This document shows, one piece after another, positions 9,413-17,952 of a stretch of DNA of 37,104 bases (positions are counted from its first letter, which is position 1; each line of letters opens with the position of its first letter). Under the pieces are notes generated by a model that had not been told where the DNA came from, did not search any database, and was given only the letters and a program-made list of their open reading frames with translations. This stretch comes from Bathymodiolus heckerae thiotrophic gill symbiont (GTDB lineage: Bacteria > Pseudomonadota > Gammaproteobacteria > PS1 > Pseudothioglobaceae). The stretch is taken from positions 1-37,104 of the forward strand of contig NZ_FXLV01000008.1 of NCBI RefSeq assembly GCF_900180345.1, given 5' to 3'. Made by a program: the position numbers and the translations under genes.

Positions 9413-10222
9413 TTAGCAGGTTAGTTTATCCCAAGCCCCCATATCAGGTAGAAGCAGTCGTTCTTTGATGTTAAGTAGTTGGTAATTTCCACCCATTTCT
9501 TTCTTCATATCAACTGTCTGTTCAATCTTGGCAATCCCTAGCTTGCCCTTATTGGTAATGCCATTCCAACGGATAATAAGCACTATCCGTAAACTGTCTT
9601 TGGTGTTTTTTATTACTTCAATGCTGCGTAGTAAATACTGCCCAACACCCATCCATTCCTTATGCTTTGATAGGGCGGCTGATAATGTGCCTTGATACTG
9701 CTTTGCCCCTATTTGTAACTGATGCTTGGCATTATTAATCTTATTTTCAAACAACGCTGTATTACCATTTAAGTATGCTAGCCACTTATAAGCAAAATTT
9801 CGATACTGATAATGGTCTTTATCAAATGTGCTTGGTGTACTTATTGTATCAATTTCTTTGCTTTCTAATCTGTCAATTTTAATAAAATTGTTATTTTTAT
9901 TCAAATCAAAAACAAAATTCTCATTGATTTGCTTGGTTTTTATTTGCTGATTGTGTAAATAATTAAAATGCACTTGAGTTACCAATATAAAGTGTTCCTT
10001 GTTTTTGTTCAACTGGGTGTCAATAATTTGTATACTTTGAATATTATCTGGATAATTATTTGTATGCTTGTTGTTCATTAATTTATCGTACCAACCCATA
10101 ACCGAAGCAACAATTGTATTTAGATTTTTAGCATACGATTTTTCAGTGACCGCATAATTTGCTAGGACTGTATTTGGGAAATATAAAAATATCAAAAAGG
10201 ATGCTTTTAGAATAGTATGCAT
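9413..10222 (-). CDS. Secreted protein of unknown function in the Dnr operon
   Basis: I do not recognise this 269-residue protein. It has a signal peptide (about 1-21, ending VLA) and a hydrophilic, lysine- and asparagine-rich mature part with alternating beta-like and helical stretches. No CxxCH heme motif or clear metal-binding cluster is visible, and the only cysteine is the last residue. It is the first gene of the operon driven by the Dnr box at 10279-10292, followed 25 bp later by the Sco-PCuAC gene and then dnr. The context suggests a periplasmic role in nitrite/NO respiration or copper handling. Its base composition is more AT-rich than that of its neighbours. Confidence 0.75.
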   Translation of the reverse strand: MHTILKASFLIFLYFPNTVLANYAVTEKSYAKNLNTIVASVMGWYDKLMNNKHTNNYPDNIQSIQIIDTQLNKNKEHFILVTQVHFNYLHNQQIKTKQINENFVFDLNKNNNFIKIDRLESKEIDTISTPSTFDKDHYQYRNFAYKWLAYLNGNTALFENKINNAKHQLQIGAKQYQGTLSAALSKHKEWMGVGQYLLRSIEVIKNTKDSLRIVLIIRWNGITNKGKLGIAKIEQTVDMKKEMGGNYQLLNIKERLLLPDMGAWDKLTC

Positions 10223-10250
10223 TTATCTTGACCTATGGTTGTTTGTAAAT

Positions 10251-10292
10251 ATTATCCAAACTATAATTAGAAATATCCTTGACACAAGTCAA
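10251..10292 (-). promoter_or_regulatory. Dnr/Fnr-box promoter of the secreted protein-Sco-dnr operon
   Basis: The minus-strand site is TTGACTTGTGTCAA (10279-10292), a near-perfect Fnr/Dnr box. GATAAT at 10251-10256 serves as the -10. This puts the box centre at -41.5 from a start point near 10244, exactly the same layout as at nirK. Because dnr is the last gene of this operon, the regulator probably activates itself. Confidence 0.88.
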
Positions 10293-10306
10293 GCCTTCGT
10301 TTTTAG

Positions 10307-11005
10307 TTAAGACTTCTTGGTATTTTTTCGATACAAAGAGATGGTAATGCCGCCTAACACCAGTGCCATCAAAAACCATTGCAAAGCATAGCCCAGATGC
10401 TTATCAACACTGCCATAAAACGGTTGCCATTTGCGATAAAAGCCGTTGCTTTCTTTTGCCTCTAATTGTGCCAACATTGGCACGAGTTGATAATTTGACA
10501 ATTGTGAAAGTCGTTCCATATTTAGAGACTGAATAAGCATTGGAAATGTTACACCAATGTCTTGTTGTTCAAACTTAATACGCTCTTTGGGCTTAATAAG
10601 CCCAACTTGAATGATAGTTTTGCTTTCGCCAATATTAGTATCGACCAATTTTTCACGATTGCCTCGCCATGGTACGAAGCCACGATTAACCAAAATGGCA
10701 GTTTTATTCTCAAGCACAAAAGGAGTTAAAACAAAATATCCAGCATTGCTATTAACAATTTGATTGTCATAAATAAATTGTTTGTTATTATCATAATGAC
10801 CCTTAAGAATCACCTGATAATACTCTTTATCAGTAAGTTCGCTCACTTGCACGAACTCAGCAGAGTCTGATTGTGCGGCAATAATCTCAGCCTCTATCGC
10901 CCGCTTTTCGTCTGCACGCTCAAGTTGCCAAAACCCTAAGGACAATAACCCCCATAAAGTGAGCGTGATTAATATAGTGGGTAGGACGAATATGCGCTTA
11001 ATCAT
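10307..11005 (-). CDS. SURF1 family cytochrome oxidase assembly protein
   Basis: This inner-membrane protein helps insert heme A into cytochrome c oxidase subunit I. The 232-residue protein has the family layout: an N-terminal membrane helix (about 8-26) followed by GFWQLERADEKR, a periplasmic domain, NRGFVPW near the middle, and a C-terminal helix (about 208-225) after HLGYALQWF. It overlaps the upstream DUF2909 gene by 4 bp (ATGA), so the two are translationally coupled. It ends the cox cluster; the Dnr-controlled operon starts after it. Confidence 0.93.
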   Translation of the reverse strand: MIKRIFVLPTILITLTLWGLLSLGFWQLERADEKRAIEAEIIAAQSDSAEFVQVSELTDKEYYQVILKGHYDNNKQFIYDNQIVNSNAGYFVLTPFVLENKTAILVNRGFVPWRGNREKLVDTNIGESKTIIQVGLIKPKERIKFEQQDIGVTFPMLIQSLNMERLSQLSNYQLVPMLAQLEAKESNGFYRKWQPFYGSVDKHLGYALQWFLMALVLGGITISLYRKNTKKS

Positions 11006-11232
11006 TTCTGTACTACTGGTGCATCCACCATGACATTATTTGGCTCAATCCACCCCATATAACCAGCAAACATCACAAAAAGAAACAATACCACCGACAA
11101 GGTAACACGGGTTACCAAGGATTTAAACATCCTGTTTGAGCCTGCTTTTCCACCTTTAATCATGCCAACAAGCCCAAAGCCTAATGCCGTTAATATGGCA
11201 ATAATAACAATAACGATTAAAACTTCTGTCAT
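11002..11232 (-). CDS. Small twin-helix membrane protein, DUF2909 family
   Basis: This 76-residue protein has two membrane helices (about 3-25 and 44-62) joined by a short basic loop. It matches the small DUF2909 proteins regularly found between coxIII and SURF1 in gammaproteobacterial oxidase clusters; the exact role is unknown but is probably in oxidase assembly. AGGAG precedes the ATG, and it overlaps SURF1 by 4 bp. It lies just behind the terminator-like hairpin that closes the coxIII transcript, so it depends on read-through or a weak local promoter. Confidence 0.8.
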   Translation of the reverse strand: MTEVLIVIVIIAILTALGFGLVGMIKGGKAGSNRMFKSLVTRVTLSVVLFLFVMFAGYMGWIEPNNVMVDAPVVQK

Positions 11233-11254
11233 AAAAACTCCTGATATTTTTTAT

Positions 11255-11282
11255 AAAAAGACCCCAGTTGAGGGGTCTTTTT
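11255..11282. terminator. Strong bidirectional hairpin behind coxIII
   Basis: The sequence AAAAAGACCCC-AGTTGA-GGGGTCTTTTT is a perfect inverted repeat with A/T tracts, so it can terminate on either strand. On the minus strand it lies 25 bp past the coxIII stop. It separates the structural genes from DUF2909-SURF1 and probably reduces expression of the assembly genes relative to the subunits. Confidence 0.9.
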
Positions 11283-11306
11283 ATCAATAAATATGTACTT
11301 ATTTAT

Positions 11307-12194
11307 TTACAGCCAATATACAAAAATAAAGAGCCCTAACCACACCACATCCACAAAGTGCCAATACCAAGCAACACCCTCAAAACCAAAATGATTGTCT
11401 ACGGTGAAATGACCTTTTTGTATGCGATACAAGATGACTGTCAACATAATGACACCAACTGTTACATGAAAGCCGTGGAAGCCCGTTAGCATGTAAAAGG
11501 TTGAGCCGTAGATGCCTGAGGTGAGTTTTAAGCCATCATAATAGGCGTGTCCGTATTCCATAACTTGAAAACCTAGGAAAGCTGAACCTAAGGCAATAGT
11601 TGCCACTAACCAGCCAATGATTTGATTGCGATGTCCAGCACGCAATGCATGGTGGGCGAAGGTTAGCGTTACCCCTGATAGCAATAACAACAATGTATTA
11701 AGTGCTGGTAAACCCCATGTATTAACCAATTGTGTTGGCACTGACATTTCGATACCTGACTGCAAAGTTGTGCCGGGTGTTGTGAAAGCAACTGTGTCCC
11801 ATCCTGCTTTAAAGCCATTCCACAATTCTGGCGTATATATATTATTATCTGCACCGCCTAGCCACGGCACTGAAAGTTGCCTTGCATAAAACAATGCACC
11901 GAAAAAAGCGGCAAAAAACATCACTTCAGAGAATATAAACCAACTCATGCCCCAGCGAAATGAGCGATCAACTTGACTGTTGTAAATACCGTTTGTGCTT
12001 TCGCTAACCACTTGACCAAACCAACCAAACATCATAAATACTGTAATCGCAAAACCAAGTGCCATTACTGAGCCGCCCCATTCTACACCGTGCATCTGAT
12101 TGGCAAAACCTACAAATAATGTCGCTACACCGATTGATCCAATAATCGGCCAGTAAGTGCCATCTGGCACATAATATGCTTGTTCCTTACTCAT
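11307..12194 (-). CDS. ctaE: Cytochrome c oxidase subunit III
   Basis: This inner-membrane subunit of the aa3/caa3 oxidase stabilises the core and supports proton uptake. The 295-residue protein has about seven membrane helices. Family features include HDGTYWPIIGS-like YVPDGTYWPIIGS at the start, FRWGMSWFIFSEVMFFAAFFGALFY-type sequence around residues 80-105, GFHGFHVTVG, and the C-terminal FEGVAWYWHFVDVVW. It follows cox11 by 12 bp and ends before a strong terminator. Confidence 0.96.
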   Translation of the reverse strand: MSKEQAYYVPDGTYWPIIGSIGVATLFVGFANQMHGVEWGGSVMALGFAITVFMMFGWFGQVVSESTNGIYNSQVDRSFRWGMSWFIFSEVMFFAAFFGALFYARQLSVPWLGGADNNIYTPELWNGFKAGWDTVAFTTPGTTLQSGIEMSVPTQLVNTWGLPALNTLLLLLSGVTLTFAHHALRAGHRNQIIGWLVATIALGSAFLGFQVMEYGHAYYDGLKLTSGIYGSTFYMLTGFHGFHVTVGVIMLTVILYRIQKGHFTVDNHFGFEGVAWYWHFVDVVWLGLFIFVYWL

Positions 12195-12206
12195 AACTTT
12201 CCCCTT

Positions 12207-12728
12207 CTAACTATCAAGTTTAAAAAAATTGTAAGACAAACTTATATCTTTGATGCGCTTGTCTAACTCTGGTTCAACCACAAAACGAAGCGTCATCTCA
12301 ACCTCTTCATGTGGCTTAAATGTCTGCCTATTAAAACAAAAACATTCTAATTTCTTAAAATGCAGTGCAGCATCCGTTGGTGCTACACTTGGAATTGCTT
12401 GACCAATAACAGTTTCATCTGTATTGTTCTTAGCAATATAACTGGTGGTATAAAACTTACCAGGAACAACCATCATCGAATGCACCTTTGGCCCAAATTG
12501 CACTGGAAAACCACCCATCGTCATCGCAAAAAAACTGACCTCAACCTTACGCTGTTCATCAACCGCATAGGATTGTTCCGTATCTACTCTGCCCGTTGTA
12601 CCGTTAAAGCCAGTAATCTCACAAAAAACATCGTAGATGGGTACCATTGCATAAGCAAAAGCAAACATCAATATCGGTGCTGAAAATAACTTAATCCAGA
12701 ACCTTTTCGTTATTTTCTTCCGTTCCAT
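12207..12728 (-). CDS. ctaG: Cytochrome c oxidase assembly protein Cox11/CtaG
   Basis: This protein delivers copper to the CuB site of subunit I. The 173-residue protein has one N-terminal membrane helix (about 11-29) followed by a periplasmic immunoglobulin-like domain. The copper-binding CFCF is present in LECFCFNRQTF, together with YDVFCEITGFNGTTGR just after the helix, giving the three family cysteines. The length is slightly below the usual 180-200. It starts 1 bp after the stop of a 34-codon gene and leads into coxIII. Confidence 0.95.
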   Translation of the reverse strand: MERKKITKRFWIKLFSAPILMFAFAYAMVPIYDVFCEITGFNGTTGRVDTEQSYAVDEQRKVEVSFFAMTMGGFPVQFGPKVHSMMVVPGKFYTTSYIAKNNTDETVIGQAIPSVAPTDAALHFKKLECFCFNRQTFKPHEEVEMTLRFVVEPELDKRIKDISLSYNFFKLDS

Positions 12729-12729
12729 A

Positions 12730-12834
12730 TTAGCCAGTCGGATTAAACAACACGATGGTGGCTATAAATACTCCTATTGCTACAACACCGACAATGACCG
12801 CAGTCCTAACGGCACCTTTTCTCTTGTCTTCCAT
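12730..12834 (-). CDS. 34-residue single-helix protein between coxI and cox11
   Basis: A short open frame encodes [16 protein letters not shown]..., a positively charged start followed by one membrane helix (about 11-30) and FNPTG at the end. Its ATG overlaps the coxI stop (TAATG) and its stop lies 1 bp before the cox11 ATG, so spacing supports a real, coupled gene. It resembles the tiny 'cytochrome oxidase small assembly protein' annotated at this place in other gammaproteobacteria; the function is not established. It is easily missed because of its length. Confidence 0.82.
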   Translation of the reverse strand: MEDKRKGAVRTAVIVGVVAIGVFIATIVLFNPTG

Positions 12835-14450
12835 TAAGAATGCTGAGACTCTGCCTTAATCAACTTTCTTGATGGTGGCGTATTAAAACTGTGATATTGC
12901 GCTTTTGGCTCTAATGTCCATTCCAAACCTTTTGCACCTTCCCAAGGGCGTGAACTGGCTGGCTTGCCATTGCGAATACAATCAATCACAATATAAGTCA
13001 ATAAAATGAACGATGCGCCAAATGCAAAACCACCAATGGAAGAAATAAAGTTAAAATCTGCAAACTGTAATGAATAATCAGGAATACGGCGTGGCATACC
13101 CGCAAGACCTAAGAAATGCTGAGGGAAAAACAATACATTAACTGAAATAACCGCCCACCAAAAGTGTATTTTTGCCAATTTTTCGTTATACATCTTGCCT
13201 GTCCACTTAGGCAACCAATAGAAGGTTGCCGCAATAATTGACCACAATGCACCTGTGACTAACACATAATGGAAATGTGCAACCACAAAATAAGTATCGT
13301 GATACTGAATGTCTGCCGGTGCAATACCTAACATTAAGCCAGAGAAGCCACCAATCGTAAACAAGAATACAAATGAAACTGCCCACAACATCGGTGCTTC
13401 AAAAGTCATTGACCCCCGCCACATTGTTGATATCCAGTTAAATACTTTAACACCTGTAGGCACTGCAATTAACATAGTGGCATACATAAAGTATAATTCA
13501 CCTGCAACTGGCATACCCGTTAAGAACATATGGTGCGCCCATACAATGTAGGACAAAAATGCAATTGATGCTGTTGCATATACCATGGACGAGTAGCCGA
13601 ATAATGGCTTGCGTGCAAAGGTTGGAATAATATGAGAAACCACACCAAACGCTGGCAAAATCATAATATAAACCTCAGGATGACCAAAGAACCAAAAAAT
13701 ATGCTGAAATAACACTGGGTCGCCACCGCCTGTGGCATCAAAGAACGCAGTGCCAAAGTTACGGTCGGTCAGCATCATAGTTACCGCACCTGCTAATACT
13801 GGCATCGCACCGATTAGCAAGAATGAAGTAATCAACCAAGTCCATACAAATAACGGCATATCCATTAGTTTCATCTCAGGGGCACGCATATTAAGCACGG
13901 TTGCAATAATGTTAATCGCACCCATAATTGACGAAAAACCTAATAAATGAACTGCAAAAATAAAGAAGTCCGTGCTGTCTGGTGCAAAGGTGGTTGATAA
14001 TGGCGCATAGAAGGTCCAACCAAATGCCGGCGCACCACCTTCCATAAAGAAAGTGCTTAAAAGAATACCGCCAGCAAATGGCAGAATCCAAAATGACCAG
14101 TTATTCATTCGTGGTAGTGCCATATCAGGCGCACCCACCATCATTGGAATCAGCCAGTTACCCAAGCCAACAAAGGCAGGCATAATCGCACCAAAAACCA
14201 TAATCAAACCATGCATGGTCGTTAATTGATTAAAGAACTGTGGTTCCATTAGTTGTAGTCCCGGCTGCAATAATTCAGCACGAATGCCCATTGCAAATGC
14301 ACCGCCTACTAATAACATAGTAAAGGCAAACCACATATAAAGCGAACCAATGTCTTTGTGGTTTGTTGTCTTAACCCATCTCATCAAACCTTTTTCAGGT
14401 CCGTGATGATGGTCGTCGTGTGTAGCCTCTATTGTTGTTGCTGTTGTCAT
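12834..14450 (-). CDS. ctaD: Cytochrome c oxidase subunit I
   Basis: This is the catalytic subunit of the terminal oxidase, carrying heme a, heme a3 and CuB; it reduces O2 to water and pumps protons. The 538-residue protein has twelve membrane helices. The CuB His and cross-linked Tyr are in [12 protein letters not shown], the other CuB histidines in [10 protein letters not shown], and the heme ligands in [12 protein letters not shown] and [11 protein letters not shown]. The Glu of the D channel shown by GHPE-type (A-family) enzymes is expected in the XGHPEVY helix. It follows coxII by 23 bp. Confidence 0.97.
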   Translation of the reverse strand: MTTATTIEATHDDHHHGPEKGLMRWVKTTNHKDIGSLYMWFAFTMLLVGGAFAMGIRAELLQPGLQLMEPQFFNQLTTMHGLIMVFGAIMPAFVGLGNWLIPMMVGAPDMALPRMNNWSFWILPFAGGILLSTFFMEGGAPAFGWTFYAPLSTTFAPDSTDFFIFAVHLLGFSSIMGAINIIATVLNMRAPEMKLMDMPLFVWTWLITSFLLIGAMPVLAGAVTMMLTDRNFGTAFFDATGGGDPVLFQHIFWFFGHPEVYIMILPAFGVVSHIIPTFARKPLFGYSSMVYATASIAFLSYIVWAHHMFLTGMPVAGELYFMYATMLIAVPTGVKVFNWISTMWRGSMTFEAPMLWAVSFVFLFTIGGFSGLMLGIAPADIQYHDTYFVVAHFHYVLVTGALWSIIAATFYWLPKWTGKMYNEKLAKIHFWWAVISVNVLFFPQHFLGLAGMPRRIPDYSLQFADFNFISSIGGFAFGASFILLTYIVIDCIRNGKPASSRPWEGAKGLEWTLEPKAQYHSFNTPPSRKLIKAESQHS

Positions 14451-14473
14451 AATATTCTCCTTTAATGCTTTGG

Positions 14474-15574
14474 TTATCGTGCAGATTTAATATCTGATGG
14501 TTGAACAACACTGCCTGTGTTACCAAAGGCATTTCTTTCATAAGTAATTACTGCTGCAAGGTCACTGTCACCCAACATTTTAAATTGTGGCATAGCGCCC
14601 TTGCCATTTAAAACAATGCTTAAATGTGCTGCTGCCGAACCATTTGCAATCACGGAGCCCTTTATGGCTGGGAATACTGGTGGCATACCTGAACCATCTG
14701 CCTTATGACAAGCAGCACAGTTGGTGTTATACACGCCTTTGCCTTTTGTCATTAATTCGTTTTTACCCCATGTTTTGGTGGCACTTACTGCGGCTGCGGC
14801 TGCTTCTGATTGCTTCTTGGCTACCCATTTTTTATAATCCTCTTTAGAAACCACATCAACAACGATTGGCATAAAGCCATGGTCTTTACCGCACAATTCA
14901 GCACATTGCCCACGATAAGTGCCGATTTCTTCAATTTCAGCCCACGCATCATTAATAAAGCCTGGGTTAGCATCTTGCTTTACCCCAAAATCAGGCACCC
15001 ACCAGTTATGAATAACATCGTTAGAGGTAATCAAAAAACGAACTGAAGTATCAACTGGCAAAACCAAACGGTTATCCACATCTAATAAATAGTGGTTGGC
15101 ATTTTCACGGTCTGCATCTGTGCCATTAACCGCATCTTTAGAGTCTTGTGATAAATTTGAAATAAAACTAATGCCTTCTTCAGGATAATCATACTGCCAT
15201 TTCCATTGATGACCGGTAATCTTAACCGTCATCTGTGCTTTAGAAGTATCTTCTAAGTCAATTAATACCTTGGAAGCAGGGACTGCCATTCCCACCAGAA
15301 TAATCATGGGCACAATTGTCCAAATAAGCTCTGCCTTCGTGCTTTCGTGAAAGTTAGCCGCAACTGCACCTTTTGATTGTCTGTGCATATATAACGAATA
15401 TAACATGGCGCCAAATACCACGATTGCAATAACGACTGAAACCCAAAAAACCATCATATGCAAACCATAAATATCACGGCTAAGCGATGTTACGCCTTCG
15501 GTCATATTTAGCCCGTACTCAGCAAACACATTAAAACTGAACAATAATCCAAATGCTATTACTAACTTTTTCAT
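14474..15574 (-). CDS. ctaC: Cytochrome c oxidase subunit II with fused cytochrome c (caa3 type)
   Basis: This subunit accepts electrons from cytochrome c or another donor and passes them through CuA to subunit I. A signal peptide (about 1-18) is followed by two membrane helices, a cupredoxin domain with CuA ligands in [11 protein letters not shown] and [12 protein letters not shown], then an alanine-rich linker and a cytochrome c domain with CAACH and a likely Met ligand in AMPQF. The fusion marks a caa3-type oxidase. I chose the ATG at 15574 (366 residues), where AGGAGGGG lies upstream and a proper signal peptide begins; a start at 15622 would add 16 residues before it. Confidence 0.96.
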   Translation of the reverse strand: MKKLVIAFGLLFSFNVFAEYGLNMTEGVTSLSRDIYGLHMMVFWVSVVIAIVVFGAMLYSLYMHRQSKGAVAANFHESTKAELIWTIVPMIILVGMAVPASKVLIDLEDTSKAQMTVKITGHQWKWQYDYPEEGISFISNLSQDSKDAVNGTDADRENANHYLLDVDNRLVLPVDTSVRFLITSNDVIHNWWVPDFGVKQDANPGFINDAWAEIEEIGTYRGQCAELCGKDHGFMPIVVDVVSKEDYKKWVAKKQSEAAAAAVSATKTWGKNELMTKGKGVYNTNCAACHKADGSGMPPVFPAIKGSVIANGSAAAHLSIVLNGKGAMPQFKMLGDSDLAAVITYERNAFGNTGSVVQPSDIKSAR

Positions 15575-15613
15575 CACCCCTCCTGCAAACTTCTTGTAAT
15601 AAATAGATTTCAT

Positions 15614-15641
15614 ATTATTCACAGAAAAACATACTTTGCAA
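15614..15641 (-). promoter_or_regulatory. Candidate promoter of the cox operon
   Basis: On the minus strand TTGCAA (15636-15641) and AATAAT (15614-15619) are separated by 16 bp. They match four and five of six consensus positions. This would start the cox transcript about 35 bp before the coxII ATG. The region is very AT-rich, so other assignments are possible. Confidence 0.35.
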
Positions 15642-15709
15642 GTCTATTGGCTTATAATAATATTACTATAAACCAATACATCTCTACAACAGTAAAAAAT
15701 AAGTATATT

Positions 15710-15870
15710 GAGACCTTTGCATAAATATGAATAATCATCAAAAATCCACTTTTCACCCGCTTGGCGATTTTTTAAACCCAGCCTTAGCCCTGCTAGGACA
15801 AGGTTTAATAAAATCACCAATCTGGCAAAAATTGAATTTTGCTAATCATCCCTATTTATGCAAAGGTCTC
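15710..15870. mobile_element. 161-bp MITE with 18-bp perfect inverted repeats
   Basis: The ends are GAGACCTTTGCATAAATA (15710-15727) and its exact reverse complement (15853-15870). The pentamer ATATT flanks both sides directly (15705-15709 and 15871-15875), as a target duplication. The 125-bp interior has an open frame from 15727 that runs beyond the right end and has no recognised function; it may be a remnant of a transposase start. The element is too small to move by itself. It sits between the coxII promoter region and ctaA, ending 35 bp before the ctaA ATG. Confidence 0.9.
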
Positions 15871-15905
15871 ATATTGATACTCACTTTCAATTACCTCATA
15901 TTTAA

Positions 15906-16886
15906 ATGTTTACAAAACTACTAAAAATATCAATTATCCTTGCACTTATTGTTGTTGTTTTAGGTGCTTATACTCGGCTCGGCGATGCAGGGTTAGGTTG
16001 TCCTGATTGGCCAACTTGCTACGGTCAGCTAACAGTACCAGATGTAGCAGATGGCACTAAACTTGAGGGCTATGAACGCCCACTTGAGTCCGCTAAAGGC
16101 TGGAAGGAAATGGCGCATCGTTACGCCGCCTCCTTGCTGGGGCTGGTTATTTTTGCGTTATTCTTCTTAGCAATCAAAGGCAAAACAAAACGCCCTCAGT
16201 CATCTGTATTACCAGCATTTACCGCTTTTTTTGTTATACTTCAAGGTGCTTTTGGCATGTGGACAGTTACGCTACTGGTTCATCCTGGTATTGTTACCAC
16301 GCACCTTGTTGGTGGCTTTGTTACCACTGCTTTGTTAGCTTGGTTGTTACTTAACCAAGGCTACCCGCCCATTACTTATAGACATATTTTGAAAAGACAC
16401 AAACTGTTGTTAATAGCCGTTTTATTTATTTTAAGTGTGCAAATTATTTTGGGTGGCTGGACTTCTACCAACTATGCCGCCTTGTCTTGTGGCGAAGAGT
16501 TTCCAACTTGTTTAGGGGCTTGGTGGCCAGAGATGGATTTTATTAAAGCACTGTATTGGGGGCCAATCGGCGTTGATTACGAATATGGCGTATTAGAAAA
16601 TCCAGCGCGTGCTGGCATACAAATGATGCATCGCATTGGTGCATTAATCACCACATTCTTCATCATTACATTGATTTATTCATTTAAAACTTACCTTCAC
16701 CTGAGGGAATGTCTAACACTGATTGGCGGCTTATTGGTGGTACAAATAACCTTGGGAATTTTAAATGTAGTGTTGTCAATACCAATGGCAATTGCCACTT
16801 TGCACAACGCAATGGCACTGTTGTTGCTACTCAGCGTTATTGCGCTAATACACAAGGTGTTTAAAATGCCGCTAAGGCAACACTAG
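15906..16886 (+). CDS. ctaA: Heme A synthase (Cox15/CtaA)
   Basis: This inner-membrane enzyme oxidises heme O to heme A for the caa3 oxidase. The 326-residue protein has about eight membrane helices in two similar halves. The heme-ligand histidines are visible in EMAHRYAASLLG, HLVGGFVTT, MMHRIGALIT and LHNAMALL. The cysteine pairs in LGCPDWPTCYG and SCGEEFPTCLG are a known feature of one class. It is on the plus strand, opposite to coxII and to ctaB. No clear ribosome binding site precedes the ATG, and the MITE ends 35 bp upstream, so its promoter may have been changed by the insertion. Confidence 0.94.
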   Translation: MFTKLLKISIILALIVVVLGAYTRLGDAGLGCPDWPTCYGQLTVPDVADGTKLEGYERPLESAKGWKEMAHRYAASLLGLVIFALFFLAIKGKTKRPQSSVLPAFTAFFVILQGAFGMWTVTLLVHPGIVTTHLVGGFVTTALLAWLLLNQGYPPITYRHILKRHKLLLIAVLFILSVQIILGGWTSTNYAALSCGEEFPTCLGAWWPEMDFIKALYWGPIGVDYEYGVLENPARAGIQMMHRIGALITTFFIITLIYSFKTYLHLRECLTLIGGLLVVQITLGILNVVLSIPMAIATLHNAMALLLLLSVIALIHKVFKMPLRQH

Positions 16887-17063
16887 CCCAACAACAGCAA
16901 TCACTGCCATAATAAAGCCAACTGTCATTATCAGCCCAACAATAATATAAGCCCATGGGCCTTGTTTTTCTGTGCGCTCAAAGTCCTTAATAAGATCTTC
17001 TTTTTTACCCACACCAATCATAGCCGAGGTTACCGCTTTAAATACTTGCCCTAATCCTTTCAT
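16872..17063 (-). CDS. Small membrane protein, DUF2970 family
   Basis: This 63-residue protein has an amphipathic basic start (GLGQVFKAVTSAMIGVGKKEDL) and one membrane helix (about 37-61). It fits the DUF2970 family, usually found inside gammaproteobacterial cox operons next to cox11 or coxIII; the function is unknown. Here it instead follows ctaB by 4 bp. Its 3' end overlaps the convergent ctaA by 15 bp. Confidence 0.78.
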   Translation of the reverse strand: MKGLGQVFKAVTSAMIGVGKKEDLIKDFERTEKQGPWAYIIVGLIMTVGFIMAVIAVVGLVLP

Positions 17064-17067
17064 TGTT

Positions 17068-17952
17068 CTATCCTAGTGTAATTAACCAATAATGGTCAAT
17101 AAGTAACGCCACAAACAGCAGCATTAAATAATTAACCGAAAACATAAATGTGCGCCAAGCAATTCTATTGTCATCTGGATTTTTGTAAATTCTAATCGAA
17201 TATGCCAAAAATACAACCCCCAAAATTAAAGCCGAAGTGAGATAAATCAAGCCCGACATACCTGATAAATAAGGCAACAAGGTAACCAATGTCAACAATA
17301 TTGTATAAAGCAAAATCTGCGTTCTGGTATAAGCCAATCCGTGGGTTACTGGCAACATCGGCACATCGACTTTTTTATACTCTTCGACCCGAAAAATAGC
17401 CAACGCCCAGAAATGCGGTGGCGTCCAAACAAATACAATTAAAAACAACAATAAGGCATACTCAATATTCTGCGTACCTGCGATTGAAGTCCAGCCTAAT
17501 ATTGGCGGCGCTGCGCCTGCTGCACCACCAATCACAATATTTTGTGGCGTTGCCCGCTTAAGATACATGGTGTAAATCACCGCATAGCCAATCAAAGAAA
17601 CAAAAGTCAGCACCATGGTAAGAGTATTAACAAAAAACTGCAAAACACCCAAGCCAACAACACCTAAAAATACGCCCCACACCAATGCCTGATTGCGGCT
17701 CACCTTGCCTTGTGGCAAAGGGCGTTTATTGGTTCGTGACATTTGTTTATCAATTTGCTCGTCAACAATATGATTAAATACTGCTGCTGATGCTGATACC
17801 ATACCAATGCCAATCGAGGCAAGCACCACCAACACGGGATCAGGAAAATACGGCGCAGGCACCGACAAAAACATACCAACCACCGCCGTCAGTAAAATAA
17901 GTAAAACCACTTTAAGCTTACAAAGCCCTAATAAATCCGCTAATGAGGGCAT
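17068..17952 (-). CDS. ctaB: Protoheme IX farnesyltransferase (heme O synthase)
   Basis: This inner-membrane prenyltransferase attaches farnesyl to heme B, giving heme O, the substrate of CtaA. The 294-residue protein has seven or more membrane helices. The prenyl-diphosphate-binding motif NHIVDEQID (N60, D64, D68) is followed by SRTNKRPLPQG, and a second polar loop WTPPHFWALA is typical. Its ATG overlaps the last base of the upstream Sco-like gene, so the two are coupled. Together with ctaA it supplies heme A to the oxidase. Confidence 0.96.
   Translation of the reverse strand: MPSLADLLGLCKLKVVLLILLTAVVGMFLSVPAPYFPDPVLVVLASIGIGMVSASAAVFNHIVDEQIDKQMSRTNKRPLPQGKVSRNQALVWGVFLGVVGLGVLQFFVNTLTMVLTFVSLIGYAVIYTMYLKRATPQNIVIGGAAGAAPPILGWTSIAGTQNIEYALLLFLIVFVWTPPHFWALAIFRVEEYKKVDVPMLPVTHGLAYTRTQILLYTILLTLVTLLPYLSGMSGLIYLTSALILGVVFLAYSIRIYKNPDDNRIAWRTFMFSVNYLMLLFVALLIDHYWLITLG

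Noticed and set aside
11626-11889. 87-residue frame opposite coxIII
   Set aside because: It is antisense to a certain gene and shows no protein-like features of its own.
15727-15924. 65-residue open frame starting in the MITE
   Set aside because: It starts inside the left repeat and runs across the right repeat into ctaA; no family resemblance and no ribosome binding site.
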